Positions 8,203 through 16,190 of a stretch of DNA of 32,157 bases are shown here, piece by piece. The stretch is from Actinomycetes bacterium (GTDB taxonomy: Bacteria; Actinomycetota; Acidimicrobiia; Acidimicrobiales; Acidimicrobiaceae): the NCBI GenBank assembly GCA_021777475.1, contig JAJYDM010000018.1, forward strand, positions 1 through 32,157. The letters run 5' to 3'. The notes under the pieces were generated by a model, which searched no databases, had not been told where the DNA came from, and saw nothing but the letters and a program-made list of their open reading frames with translations. The stretch's first letter is position 1. Each line of letters opens with the position of its first letter. A program made the position numbers and the translations under genes.

Positions 8203-8231
8203 ATTATACGAACATATGTTCGTTTCCGCAA
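8203..8231 (-). promoter_or_regulatory. Main recA promoter
   Basis: A perfect -10 TATAAT (8203-8208) lies 17 bp downstream of TTGCGG (8226-8231) on the minus strand. The weak -35 is compatible with a regulated promoter. The 17-bp spacer is almost entirely filled by the SOS box, so a bound repressor would block RNA polymerase directly. Predicted transcript start is near 8196, giving a leader of roughly 105 nt. Confidence 0.65.
8208..8223. promoter_or_regulatory. LexA-binding SOS box upstream of recA
   Basis: The sequence ACGAACATATGTTCGT is a perfect 16-bp palindrome of the CGAAC-N4-GTTCG type bound by LexA in Actinobacteria and Firmicutes. It lies 119 bp upstream of the recA start and 25 bp beyond the cinA stop. 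It overlaps the spacer and the first base of the -10 of the main recA promoter. This supports LexA repression of recA. No lexA gene is present in the window. Confidence 0.88.
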
Positions 8232-8248
8232 CCGATTAAAGAAGTTTC

Positions 8249-9511
8249 TTAGTCAAGACCACTCGAGGGTGTACCCCCGGAAAGGATCCGACGAAGCCAG
8301 TCCAGTGCCGAGATCGTGGCATACTGTCTGATTCTGTCACGATCGCCAGGGAGCATCAGCTGAATTGCACGATCGCCAAACATCTCCGACGAAGTGCCCA
8401 CGAAAACGGTGCCGGCAGAATTGCCCTCCTGGGGCAAAGGACCTGCAACCCCGGTAATTGAGAGAGCCAGATCACTACCGAGCAGCCGCCTCGCGCCCTG
8501 AGCCATCTCAATCGCAGCCCGCTCGCTCACCACAGGGCCAACCTCAACACCTAACAGATGGAACTTTATGTCACTCGCGTACGAAACCACGCTGCCCCTG
8601 TACCAGTCAGAAGCTCCAACAACGTTGACCAGGCGAGCAGAAATCAGGCCACCTGTGAGAGATTCTGCAACGGACATCGTAAGACCAAGCTCGACAATCT
8701 CCTTTGCAACAGCCATTTCAATTGTGGTGTCGTTTATGCCAAATACAATCTCGCCCAGTATCCCCCGGAGCTCTTTTTCTTCCGCATCAAGCAGTGTGTC
8801 GACAACCTCACTCGACTCCGCTTTAGCAGTGATGCGCAGCTTAATACCCTCTATTCCCGATGCAAGAAAAGCAATGGTTGTCCGTCCGTCGCCGGCGTCC
8901 AGCGCATCCAACCTTGGTGCAACAAGTTCCGCCAGCGCCGACTCCGACAGCCCCCACGTCCTGAGCGTTCTTGAACGAATGACTCCCGTTACACCCGCCC
9001 TCGATGTAAGGTCTGGAATTACCGCACGCTCGAGCATGTCACTCATCTCATACGGAACTCCTGGAACCGCATATATAACCTTGCTGCCAACTGGGCAAAT
9101 CAATCCTGGCGCGGTACCTTTGCGCTGCTCAATTACTCCCGCGCCGACTGGAACCATAGCCTGATTGATATTGTTCGCACTCATTATCCGGCCTCTGGAA
9201 GTAAAGACTGCCCGGATCTTATCTTCGATAGCCTGGTCATGACGAAGGGTCACGCCCATAACTTCAGCAATTGCGTCACGAGTGATGTCATCTTGGGTCG
9301 GCCCAAGCCCACCACACACTATTACGGCGTCATTGCGTTCAAGTGCCAGCCTAAGTACTGACACGATCCGCTCGCTGTTGTCTCCAACGCGCGTCTGGTA
9401 AAGACAGTCAATTCCCACCTCAGCCAATTTCTGGGATATTGTGGCAGAATTAGTGTCGATAATCTGGCCAAGCAACAGCTCAGTGCCTATGGCTATAATT
9501 TCAACTCGCAC
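8249..9511 (-). CDS. cinA: CinA family protein (nicotinamide-nucleotide amidase / competence-damage inducible)
   Basis: This is a two-domain CinA protein of 420 residues. The N-terminal half (about 1-170) is a MoaB/MogA-like (COG1058) domain starting IIAIGTELLLGQIIDTN with GGLGPTQDDITRD further on. In characterised members it hydrolyses ADP-ribose or related nucleotides. The C-terminal part (about 260-410) is a PncC-type nicotinamide mononucleotide deamidase domain with the signature VAESLTGGLIS and SITGVAGP. Together these suggest pyridine-nucleotide recycling. The start is GTG at 9509-9511 with GGGAG at 9518-9522. It is 21 bp downstream of pgsA and directly upstream of recA, an order known from streptococci and several Actinobacteria. 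The SOS box lies beyond its stop, so cinA itself is not obviously under that control. Confidence 0.93.
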   Translation of the reverse strand: MRVEIIAIGTELLLGQIIDTNSATISQKLAEVGIDCLYQTRVGDNSERIVSVLRLALERNDAVIVCGGLGPTQDDITRDAIAEVMGVTLRHDQAIEDKIRAVFTSRGRIMSANNINQAMVPVGAGVIEQRKGTAPGLICPVGSKVIYAVPGVPYEMSDMLERAVIPDLTSRAGVTGVIRSRTLRTWGLSESALAELVAPRLDALDAGDGRTTIAFLASGIEGIKLRITAKAESSEVVDTLLDAEEKELRGILGEIVFGINDTTIEMAVAKEIVELGLTMSVAESLTGGLISARLVNVVGASDWYRGSVVSYASDIKFHLLGVEVGPVVSERAAIEMAQGARRLLGSDLALSITGVAGPLPQEGNSAGTVFVGTSSEMFGDRAIQLMLPGDRDRIRQYATISALDWLRRILSGGTPSSGLD

Positions 9512-9532
9512 AATTGACTCCCAGCATTGCGG

Positions 9533-10090
9533 CTAACCGGAATTGCGTACCCGGCCATCGACATAATAGAAATAACCGCTGACCAAGGCTAGCAAAGTGG
9601 CAATCCAAACTAGCACCCCAATTTCAACCTTGGCGTTTCCGTATACACCCGGTATCAACACAAGCCCAATGACTATGACCTGGACGAAGGTTTTAGCCTT
9701 GCCAAGGGGCCTAGCTGGAACAGAGATTCCCTTGCGACCTAGAACACTCCGATAGAGTGACATCCACGTTTCACGGGCTGCCATCACCAAAACTGGAACC
9801 CACCAGATCTCGTTCCGCGCCACTAAGACCGCAAATAGTCCGAACACCATCAACTTGTCCGCCAATGGATCCAAAAATGCTCCAGATCTTGTGACACCCT
9901 GACGCCGGGCCAAAATTCCATCGACTTTGTCTGTCGAAGCGAGAACCGTCCAAATAGCAAAAGCAGACCAAGTCGAACCGTGCCGGTCAACGCTATACAT
10001 AAGAATTGGAGTTATCACCACACGCAGAAGCGTAATGAAGTTTGAAGGTGTGGCTAGGGCCCCGGGACCAAATGTGGTTTCTGTGGACAC
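9533..10090 (-). CDS. pgsA: CDP-alcohol phosphatidyltransferase, probable phosphatidylglycerophosphate synthase
   Basis: This is a polytopic membrane enzyme of 185 residues that joins a CDP-diacylglycerol phosphatidyl group to an alcohol, most likely glycerol-3-phosphate. The family motif DxxDGxxARxxxxxxxxGxxxDxxxD is intact: D54, D57, G58, A61, R62, G70, D74 and D78. Several hydrophobic segments surround it (about 17-33, 41-52, 79-105, 130-148 and 153-176). The GTG start at 10088-10090 directly abuts the rimO TGA stop, which indicates translational coupling. The rimO-pgsA-cinA-recA order is typical of PgsA in Actinobacteria. An alternative alcohol substrate (for example inositol phosphate) cannot be ruled out by sequence alone. 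Confidence 0.88.
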   Translation of the reverse strand: MSTETTFGPGALATPSNFITLLRVVITPILMYSVDRHGSTWSAFAIWTVLASTDKVDGILARRQGVTRSGAFLDPLADKLMVFGLFAVLVARNEIWWVPVLVMAARETWMSLYRSVLGRKGISVPARPLGKAKTFVQVIVIGLVLIPGVYGNAKVEIGVLVWIATLLALVSGYFYYVDGRVRNSG

Positions 10091-11389
10091 TCAACCCTCC
10101 TTAATCGCCAATTCACCAATTAAATCCGGACCCTCAGCACCCGAGATCATAAGTTCGAGATACTGCCCTGTTTGGAACTCTTCATCAATTTTAATGATCC
10201 CGTCAATTTCAGGCGCCTCCCGAAACGACCGCGCCACCCCTGGTGAATCCACAAGTGCCTTTACTTCCGTCCCGAGCAGAGTTACACGCTTCTTTTGGGT
10301 TATTTCGTCTTGGAGCTCAGAGACCTCAGTAAGCCTCTCCAAGAGCAGCGACTCATCGACCTTGCCATCTAAAGCCTTGGCATAGGTGCCGTCCTCTTCA
10401 GAAAATCTGAAAAATCCGGCCCAGTCAAGTTGGGCTTCCTCAATGAAGTCAAGAAGACGGTCGTGATCCTCCTCGGTTTCACCAGGATATCCGATGATGA
10501 ACGACGACCGGAATGCAGAATTCGGCTCAAGCGAGCGTATCTCCTTGATCGTCTTTAAGAACTTCTCTCCTGATCCCCACCGCCTCATTCTCCGCAAAAG
10601 AGGCCTCGATGTGTGTTGGAGAGAGAGGTCAAAGTATGGCACTCCCGAAGCAATGACAGCCTCGATCAGCGCCCCCGTCAGCTCAGAAGGATAGATGTAT
10701 AAAAGGCGAGTCCAGTCAACATGGGCCGAAAGCTCCTCCATCAACTCCACAAGCCTCTTCCTCCCATAAAGATCGGTGCCGTATGACGCCAGATCTTGGG
10801 CGACCAGAATGACCTCTTTAACATCAAGTCCAGAGGCCTCCTCCACTATCGACTCGATTGATCGCGACTGTTGCTTTCCTCGAAAAGATGGGATAGCACA
10901 AAATCCGCATGCGCGATCACAACCTTCGGCAATCTTGAGATATGCCCAAGATGAACTAAGTGCCGGCCTTTTTAGATTGAGGAGGTCAAAGTCCTTAACT
11001 CCCCGTGGCTTCACCAGCTTCGACGAAATCTGCATCGGTCCCGACCGATGCGGAAGTGCAGAATTCGTCAACAGGTCCTGTCCAAAACCGGCGATAAGAT
11101 CAACTTCCGGAAGCTCTCCCGCCAACTCTGCACCATAGCGTTCAGCCATACACCCGGTCACAACAACCCTCGCGCCGGATTTTTTGATCTCGACCAGATC
11201 AAGTATGGTCTCAATGGACTCCATTCGCGCAGCTTCGATGAAGGCGCAGGTATTAACCACCACCAAATCTGCATTAGCCGCATCCCTGGCTGAAATGAGC
11301 CCTTGAGCAACCAGCCTTCCCTCAAGCTTCTCGGAATCGACCCTGTTCTTTGGGCAACCCAAGGTTTCGACCCAATACGAAGAATTCAT
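10091..11389 (-). CDS. rimO: Ribosomal protein S12 methylthiotransferase RimO
   Basis: RimO is a radical-SAM enzyme that adds a methylthio group to a conserved aspartate of ribosomal protein S12. The 432-residue protein has N-terminal cluster cysteines C12 (LGCPKN), C48 (NTCAF) and C80 (TGCMAE). Its radical-SAM motif is GCDRACGFC (C157, C161, C164). LGCPKNRVDSE and VAQDLASYG separate it from MiaB, which has GCQMN and GQNVNSYG. A TRAM domain closes the protein. The start is ATG at 11387-11389, 3 bp after thrB, with no clear ribosome-binding site, so translation probably depends on thrB. Its stop abuts the pgsA start. Confidence 0.96.
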   Translation of the reverse strand: MNSSYWVETLGCPKNRVDSEKLEGRLVAQGLISARDAANADLVVVNTCAFIEAARMESIETILDLVEIKKSGARVVVTGCMAERYGAELAGELPEVDLIAGFGQDLLTNSALPHRSGPMQISSKLVKPRGVKDFDLLNLKRPALSSSWAYLKIAEGCDRACGFCAIPSFRGKQQSRSIESIVEEASGLDVKEVILVAQDLASYGTDLYGRKRLVELMEELSAHVDWTRLLYIYPSELTGALIEAVIASGVPYFDLSLQHTSRPLLRRMRRWGSGEKFLKTIKEIRSLEPNSAFRSSFIIGYPGETEEDHDRLLDFIEEAQLDWAGFFRFSEEDGTYAKALDGKVDESLLLERLTEVSELQDEITQKKRVTLLGTEVKALVDSPGVARSFREAPEIDGIIKIDEEFQTGQYLELMISGAEGPDLIGELAIKEG

Positions 11390-11392
11390 CTA

Positions 11393-12283
11393 TTACAAAC
11401 TAGCAACTTCGAGAGGTTGAAAATCTGGTCCATAGGAGTTCGTCACAACTAATCCCTTGAGATCCACGCCAAGTTCCCTTACGACAAATTTGATTTCACT
11501 AACCGCAAGCATCCTTTTCACCCGTTCCGCGATTCCGGACGCCTCCCTTGAACGGCAAAAACCGATCATTGTTGGCCCGGCGCCGGACCAACAGCTCGCA
11601 ATTGCACCGGCATCCAAAAGTGCATCCATGATCTCGTTTGACTGCGGAAACAGCGCAGATCTATAGGACTGGTGAAGCCTATCCGTAGTGGCCTCACTAA
11701 CAAGACGGTCCAGATCAGAAAATCCGGCAATCAACAGCCCCATCCGACCCAGATTGAAGATCGCATCGTGAAAACTGACCGATGCCGGGAGAACTCCCCT
11801 GGCTTTTTTGGTGGCCAGTTCCACTGATGGAATAACCGCCACTGCGGCAAGCTTAGGATCGACCCTGAGGGAATTGGAGACATATCTTGAATCTACCGAA
11901 GTCGCGCTGACGAAGCCCCCAAAGACAGAGGCAGCGGCGTTCTCGGGGTGCCCGTCAAACTTTGAGGCCACCAGGAATGGGTCGTCCGCACCGAGCGAGG
12001 CAGCACATGCTGCGACGAACGCAGCAGAAGATCCCAGTCCTCTTCCAAGCGGTATTTGCGAACGTATTTTAAGATGCACGTTGGAGTGACCCAAAATATG
12101 GTTGGCAACTTTGGCGCCAAGATGATCCTCGTTCGCATGCACACTCGAACCTTCGCCAAGCGCCGTAATCTCGAACCTCTCTGCGGCATTCGCTTCCACC
12201 TCTAGATAGAGCGAGAGCGCAAGAGCTAAAGTATCAAAACCTGGACCTAGATTTGCTGATGAAGCAGGAACTCTGGCAATCAC
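11393..12283 (-). CDS. thrB: Homoserine kinase
   Basis: ThrB phosphorylates L-homoserine with ATP, the step before threonine synthase. The 296-residue GHMP-family protein begins with the typical VPASSANLGPGFDTLALAL (5-23). It has the ATP-binding glycine-serine loop PLGRGLGSSAA (78-88) and a C-terminal GAGPT motif (SCWSGAGPTMIGF). The start is GTG at 12281-12283 with a strong AGGAGG at 12289-12294, which overlaps the stop codon of the carboxypeptidase upstream. It is 3 bp upstream of rimO. Its usual partners hom and thrC are not in the window, so thrB is separated from the rest of the threonine pathway here. Confidence 0.93.
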   Translation of the reverse strand: MIARVPASSANLGPGFDTLALALSLYLEVEANAAERFEITALGEGSSVHANEDHLGAKVANHILGHSNVHLKIRSQIPLGRGLGSSAAFVAACAASLGADDPFLVASKFDGHPENAAASVFGGFVSATSVDSRYVSNSLRVDPKLAAVAVIPSVELATKKARGVLPASVSFHDAIFNLGRMGLLIAGFSDLDRLVSEATTDRLHQSYRSALFPQSNEIMDALLDAGAIASCWSGAGPTMIGFCRSREASGIAERVKRMLAVSEIKFVVRELGVDLKGLVVTNSYGPDFQPLEVASL

Positions 12284-12292
12284 CGGGTCCTC

Positions 12293-13561
12293 CTAAAGTC
12301 TTTTGAGCCGCCATGCCAAGGACGGACTGTGCACGGCCTGCGTCGTCACTAGCGAAACTGTCTTTGACTGCCCGCCTAACGATACTGTGAGAGTTCCCAC
12401 CTTTGTGCCCTTTGCAATCGTAGCTCCAAGCTTTGAGAACTTCGCACTATAGGTTACGTGCAGTCCGGGCCACCCCAAGAATGAGACTGCCTGTGCGGCC
12501 GCCACCGATATGGATTTGGAACCGGGTGCCGATATAACACCAACCTGTTGACCTTGCTTCAGAACGCTGAACTCGCTCGGCACTTTACGGGCAGCATCGA
12601 CCAACTTCTTACTCTCCGTGAGCGCGGCGATTAGTGGCTGAACCCCTGTTTGACCCAATATCGCGCCAACGATCAGCGCCTTCGTTCCGCCGCCAGTTGC
12701 TGCAAAAACGAGATTACCGCCATTTCCCATAGAGCCGGTCTTGATTCCGACAAACCCATCGTGACCGACATCGTAATTGACGTTGTACACTACACCCACA
12801 ACAGGAAGGGTTGCCTGTGCCATGGCGACGATCTTGGCAAGTACAGGACTCTTGAGGAGCGCAAGTCCAGCAAGAACCTGGTCCTTGGCGGATCCCACAG
12901 TGCTGTTGTCGAGGCCGGATGGATCCTTGAACACCGTCTTCGTCATTCCAAGAGATTTCGCCATAGTATTCATCTTTGCCACAAAAGCGGAGGTTGAGCC
13001 GGCATCCCATACCGCCAATTTTACGGCGATGTTGTCGGCAGAAGGAATGAGCAACGCCTCAAGAAGTTGGTACTCCGTCATCTTCTCCCCGTTTGCAATC
13101 GCCATCACTGAATCCTGCTGATTATGCATTAACTGGTAGTCTGCAACGTCACTTGCCGTCATGGTCAGTGTGGGACCTGTTTCTCCAAGCTTTAGCGGGT
13201 GGTCCTGCATGATGACCAGCGCCGTGACGATCTTTGCGACTGATGCGAGTGGAATCTGAGCATTTGCGTTGAAACTGCCGACAACTCCGATGCCCTGAAT
13301 CTCAACCTCGCCACCTCCCTGGGTAGGCCATGGCAGAGAAGGGGGAGTACCGGGAATCACACCATTTCCAAGGGCATTCCGCGCTGATGGAAGGGGAACT
13401 GGACGTATTAGCTGGATAACTGACACAATGATCAGGAGAATCACAACCACCGCAATGACCCTTGACAATCCCATTAGAGACGGCCCCCGGTCCCTATAGT
13501 GACCGCCTCTTGAGTAAGAAGAACTGGACGTCGAACTCAGCCAAGAGTCATTTCCCCTCAT
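12293..13561 (-). CDS. Membrane-anchored D-alanyl-D-alanine carboxypeptidase (peptidase S11)
   Basis: This is a penicillin-binding-protein-5-like serine peptidase that would trim the terminal D-Ala of peptidoglycan stem peptides outside the membrane. With the ATG at 13559-13561 (ribosome-binding site GGAGG at 13571-13575) it has 422 residues. A serine-rich cytoplasmic tail (7-18) is followed by one membrane segment (about 34-53) and then the catalytic domain. It contains S107-V-A-K110 (SxxK), S174-A-D-N at the SxN position, and K274-T-G276. A C-terminal PBP5-like beta domain covers about 320-405. There is no C-terminal amphipathic anchor, so it is held by the N-terminal helix. The SxN motif is not canonical, having Asp at the third position. 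An in-frame start 12 codons upstream is possible but has a worse initiation context. Confidence 0.88.
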   Translation of the reverse strand: MRGNDSWLSSTSSSSYSRGGHYRDRGPSLMGLSRVIAVVVILLIIVSVIQLIRPVPLPSARNALGNGVIPGTPPSLPWPTQGGGEVEIQGIGVVGSFNANAQIPLASVAKIVTALVIMQDHPLKLGETGPTLTMTASDVADYQLMHNQQDSVMAIANGEKMTEYQLLEALLIPSADNIAVKLAVWDAGSTSAFVAKMNTMAKSLGMTKTVFKDPSGLDNSTVGSAKDQVLAGLALLKSPVLAKIVAMAQATLPVVGVVYNVNYDVGHDGFVGIKTGSMGNGGNLVFAATGGGTKALIVGAILGQTGVQPLIAALTESKKLVDAARKVPSEFSVLKQGQQVGVISAPGSKSISVAAAQAVSFLGWPGLHVTYSAKFSKLGATIAKGTKVGTLTVSLGGQSKTVSLVTTQAVHSPSLAWRLKRL

Positions 13562-13654
13562 ACCGCAAAACCTCCAACAAAGAACTTGTCTGAACAATAG
13601 ATGTCAGCACAGATGAACATACGAACAAGATAGGTGAAAATGATGTGGAAGTTA

Positions 13655-16087
13655 TTAGAAGAATCCTTCTTCCTTGTGATTCTCCAGCTCTTCCCTGCTC
13701 ATCAGCACAACCCTTGGCTTGGAACCCTCAGATGGCCCGACAATACCTCTCGCTTCCAGCAAATCCATCAAACGTCCGGCACGTGCAAAACCCACACGCA
13801 GTTTTCTCTGCAGCATAGACGTGGAACCCAGCTGAGATGAAACGACAAGTTCGATCGCCTGATCCAAAAGTTCATCGGAATCATCGGAATCAAATCCGAA
13901 ATCACCGCGATCATCGGAACCTTCGACTCCGTCGACGTATTGCGGCTTAGACGATCTCAACCAGTGCCCAACGACCGCTCTGACCTCGGCCTCGGACACC
14001 CAGGGTGCCTGGATGCGCCTTGGAACATTGGAGGAGGCGTTTAGAAGAAGCATGTCACCCTTGCCAACCAACCGCTCGGCTCCCGGCTGATCGAGTATGA
14101 CTCGCGAATCAGCCAGTGATGACACGGAAAAAGCCATCCTTGACGGAACATTTGCCTTGATAACGCCGGTGATGACGTCCACTGAAGGCCTCTGCGTGGC
14201 AATAAGGAGATGGATTCCCACCGCTCTGGCCATTTGGGCTATACGGCAGATCGACTCCTCAACGTCCCTAGCGGCAACCATCATAAGGTCGTTCAGCTCA
14301 TCGACAACGACAATGATGAATGGCAGGCGCTCCAGAGCTTGGCCGCTCACATCGTTGAACAATGGAGAATCATCGAGAATCTCGTCAATTAGAGATCTTG
14401 GAACAACACCACTTCTTGAAACGTCAGATTCCAGCGACTCAACCATCTGGTTGTAGCCAGTGATATCTCGCACTCCTACCTCGGACAAAAGGTCATATCG
14501 CCGTTCCATCTCCTTGACAGCCCATGAAAGTGCGTTTGCAGCCCGTTTCGGGTTGGTGACCACCTGTGTTAGCAAATGCGGGAGACCGTTGTACTGCCCC
14601 AGTTCAACCCGCTTGGGGTCCACCAGAATCATCCGTACCTCATCCGGTGTTGCGCGCATCAGCACCGAGGTAATTATTGAGTTGATGCAAGAGGATTTGC
14701 CCGATCCTGTCGCTCCGGCAATCAGCACGTGCGGCATCTCGGCAAGATTGACCATGACCGCCCTTCCGGCAATGTCACGCCCAAGACCAACCTCCAACGG
14801 ATGTTTTGCTGAACTTGCCTCCTCAGATGCGAGCACGTCGCCCAAGGTGACGATCTGCCGGTTCTGATTTGGAACTTCCACCCCTATCGCAGACCGACCA
14901 GGAATCGGCGCAAGTATGCGAACGTCCGCGGCAGCCATCGCATATGCAATGTCCTTGTTGAGAGATGTCACCTTCGCCACCTTGACACCTTCACCAAGCT
15001 CGAGTTCATACCGAGTTACTGTTGGACCCACTGTCATGCCTACAAGCCGGGTCACCACCCCATGGGTGGCCAATGAACTCTGCAATACCCTCCCCCGGCT
15101 GGCCAGCTCTTCTTTGTCCAAATTTTTTATCGCCCCACGCTTTAGAAGCGACAGGCTAGGCAGCCGCCACAATCCGTTAACCTTCTCAACGGTGAGTTCC
15201 AAAGTGTCGGGGCCGGAGTCCCTTGCCCTCTTTGGTGATTTGGAAGCCGCGCCATCAGCCATGACAACAGCAGGATCAATCATGCCAGCGACGGTGATCT
15301 CGCTTCTCTCGCCCTTCTTTCTGTCTTCCTGACTTGGAGTTGGTGCGCTCGCGAGCTCATCATCAAGCGAAATTTGCCTTTCCCTGACTCCCCGGCGGAA
15401 CCTCAAAGAACGGGCACCTGCTCCATCATCCAGCGAATCCTCGTCACCCTTTGCGCCAGCCGCCACGAACCTCCTCAAATGGCCAACAACAAACACGGCC
15501 GTCCGCTGCGGCCCAAAATTAAAGAATGCAAGCGATACCAAGACAAACAGCACCACAAGAATCAGCAGTCCGCCAAATCGGCCCGCCGTAACACTAAGTT
15601 CATGGCCCACCAGATAGCCAAGAAAACCGCCTTTAGCTCGGATCTCCGGTCCACTTATGCTCTGATAAAGGTCGCCCTGCATGCCCGCTAGTGCCAAGGC
15701 CCCGACGAATCCAAGGATTCCCCGATGCGCGGCAAAACTTAGGCGCTCTGGAAGAATCAAAGCGGCCCCACATAACAGCAGTGCTATTAGACCTACAAAA
15801 ATCCCTACGCCAAATACGGATTCCGCAAGGATCTTCAAATCCTTGCCCAACGGGCCAAACAGCGATGTAAGCGACGACACCAGCACCACTAGCGACACAG
15901 CAACATAGATGACGCCACGAAACGAATCGTCCATTGAGCGAAAGTGATCGATGAATGACGGCTGAGGTACTCGCTGTTGGGACGCAGGCCTTCTTGCACT
16001 GGATGCATACCGGCTGGAAGTTGTCTTCTTGTACCGAGAACCCGACGTTGCGCCGCTCCTAGCTGAGTTGGTAACCTTTTGACTCAT
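13655..16087 (-). CDS. ftsK: DNA translocase FtsK/SpoIIIE
   Basis: FtsK is a septum-located ATPase that pumps chromosomal DNA during division and helps resolve dimers. The 810-residue protein has a Ser/Arg-rich cytoplasmic tail (1-50) and four hydrophobic segments (about 58-78, 91-112, 122-137 and 170-192). A charged linker leads to the motor. The motor has Walker A GATGSGKSS (458-466), Walker B IIVVVDEL (591-598) and TQRPS (631-635). The C-terminal winged-helix gamma domain (about 740-800) would read oriented chromosomal motifs. The Walker A to B interval contains extra residues around 548-588 compared with most FtsK proteins. The start is ATG at 16085-16087 with a weak ribosome-binding site. 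Gaps of 103 bp upstream and 93 bp downstream suggest its own transcription signals, though none are clear. Confidence 0.96.
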   Translation of the reverse strand: MSQKVTNSARSGATSGSRYKKTTSSRYASSARRPASQQRVPQPSFIDHFRSMDDSFRGVIYVAVSLVVLVSSLTSLFGPLGKDLKILAESVFGVGIFVGLIALLLCGAALILPERLSFAAHRGILGFVGALALAGMQGDLYQSISGPEIRAKGGFLGYLVGHELSVTAGRFGGLLILVVLFVLVSLAFFNFGPQRTAVFVVGHLRRFVAAGAKGDEDSLDDGAGARSLRFRRGVRERQISLDDELASAPTPSQEDRKKGERSEITVAGMIDPAVVMADGAASKSPKRARDSGPDTLELTVEKVNGLWRLPSLSLLKRGAIKNLDKEELASRGRVLQSSLATHGVVTRLVGMTVGPTVTRYELELGEGVKVAKVTSLNKDIAYAMAAADVRILAPIPGRSAIGVEVPNQNRQIVTLGDVLASEEASSAKHPLEVGLGRDIAGRAVMVNLAEMPHVLIAGATGSGKSSCINSIITSVLMRATPDEVRMILVDPKRVELGQYNGLPHLLTQVVTNPKRAANALSWAVKEMERRYDLLSEVGVRDITGYNQMVESLESDVSRSGVVPRSLIDEILDDSPLFNDVSGQALERLPFIIVVVDELNDLMMVAARDVEESICRIAQMARAVGIHLLIATQRPSVDVITGVIKANVPSRMAFSVSSLADSRVILDQPGAERLVGKGDMLLLNASSNVPRRIQAPWVSEAEVRAVVGHWLRSSKPQYVDGVEGSDDRGDFGFDSDDSDELLDQAIELVVSSQLGSTSMLQRKLRVGFARAGRLMDLLEARGIVGPSEGSKPRVVLMSREELENHKEEGFF

Positions 16088-16190
16088 CAGAATGAACTTA
16101 GCAAGTGGATCTCCGGGCTCATTCGAATCATCAATCTAAATTACCAATTTGTAACTAATCTTTTCAGAGATTCTAGGAGAAATCTAATAC

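Noticed and set aside
13615-13626. GAACATACGAAC upstream of the carboxypeptidase, resembling an SOS box
   Set aside because: The two halves are in direct, not inverted, orientation, so it lacks the palindrome LexA needs.
16088-16190. Possible promoter or terminator in the rnj-ftsK gap
   Set aside because: The 103-bp gap is A/T-rich with a bulged short repeat, but no hexamer pair at proper spacing and no T-run after a stem.
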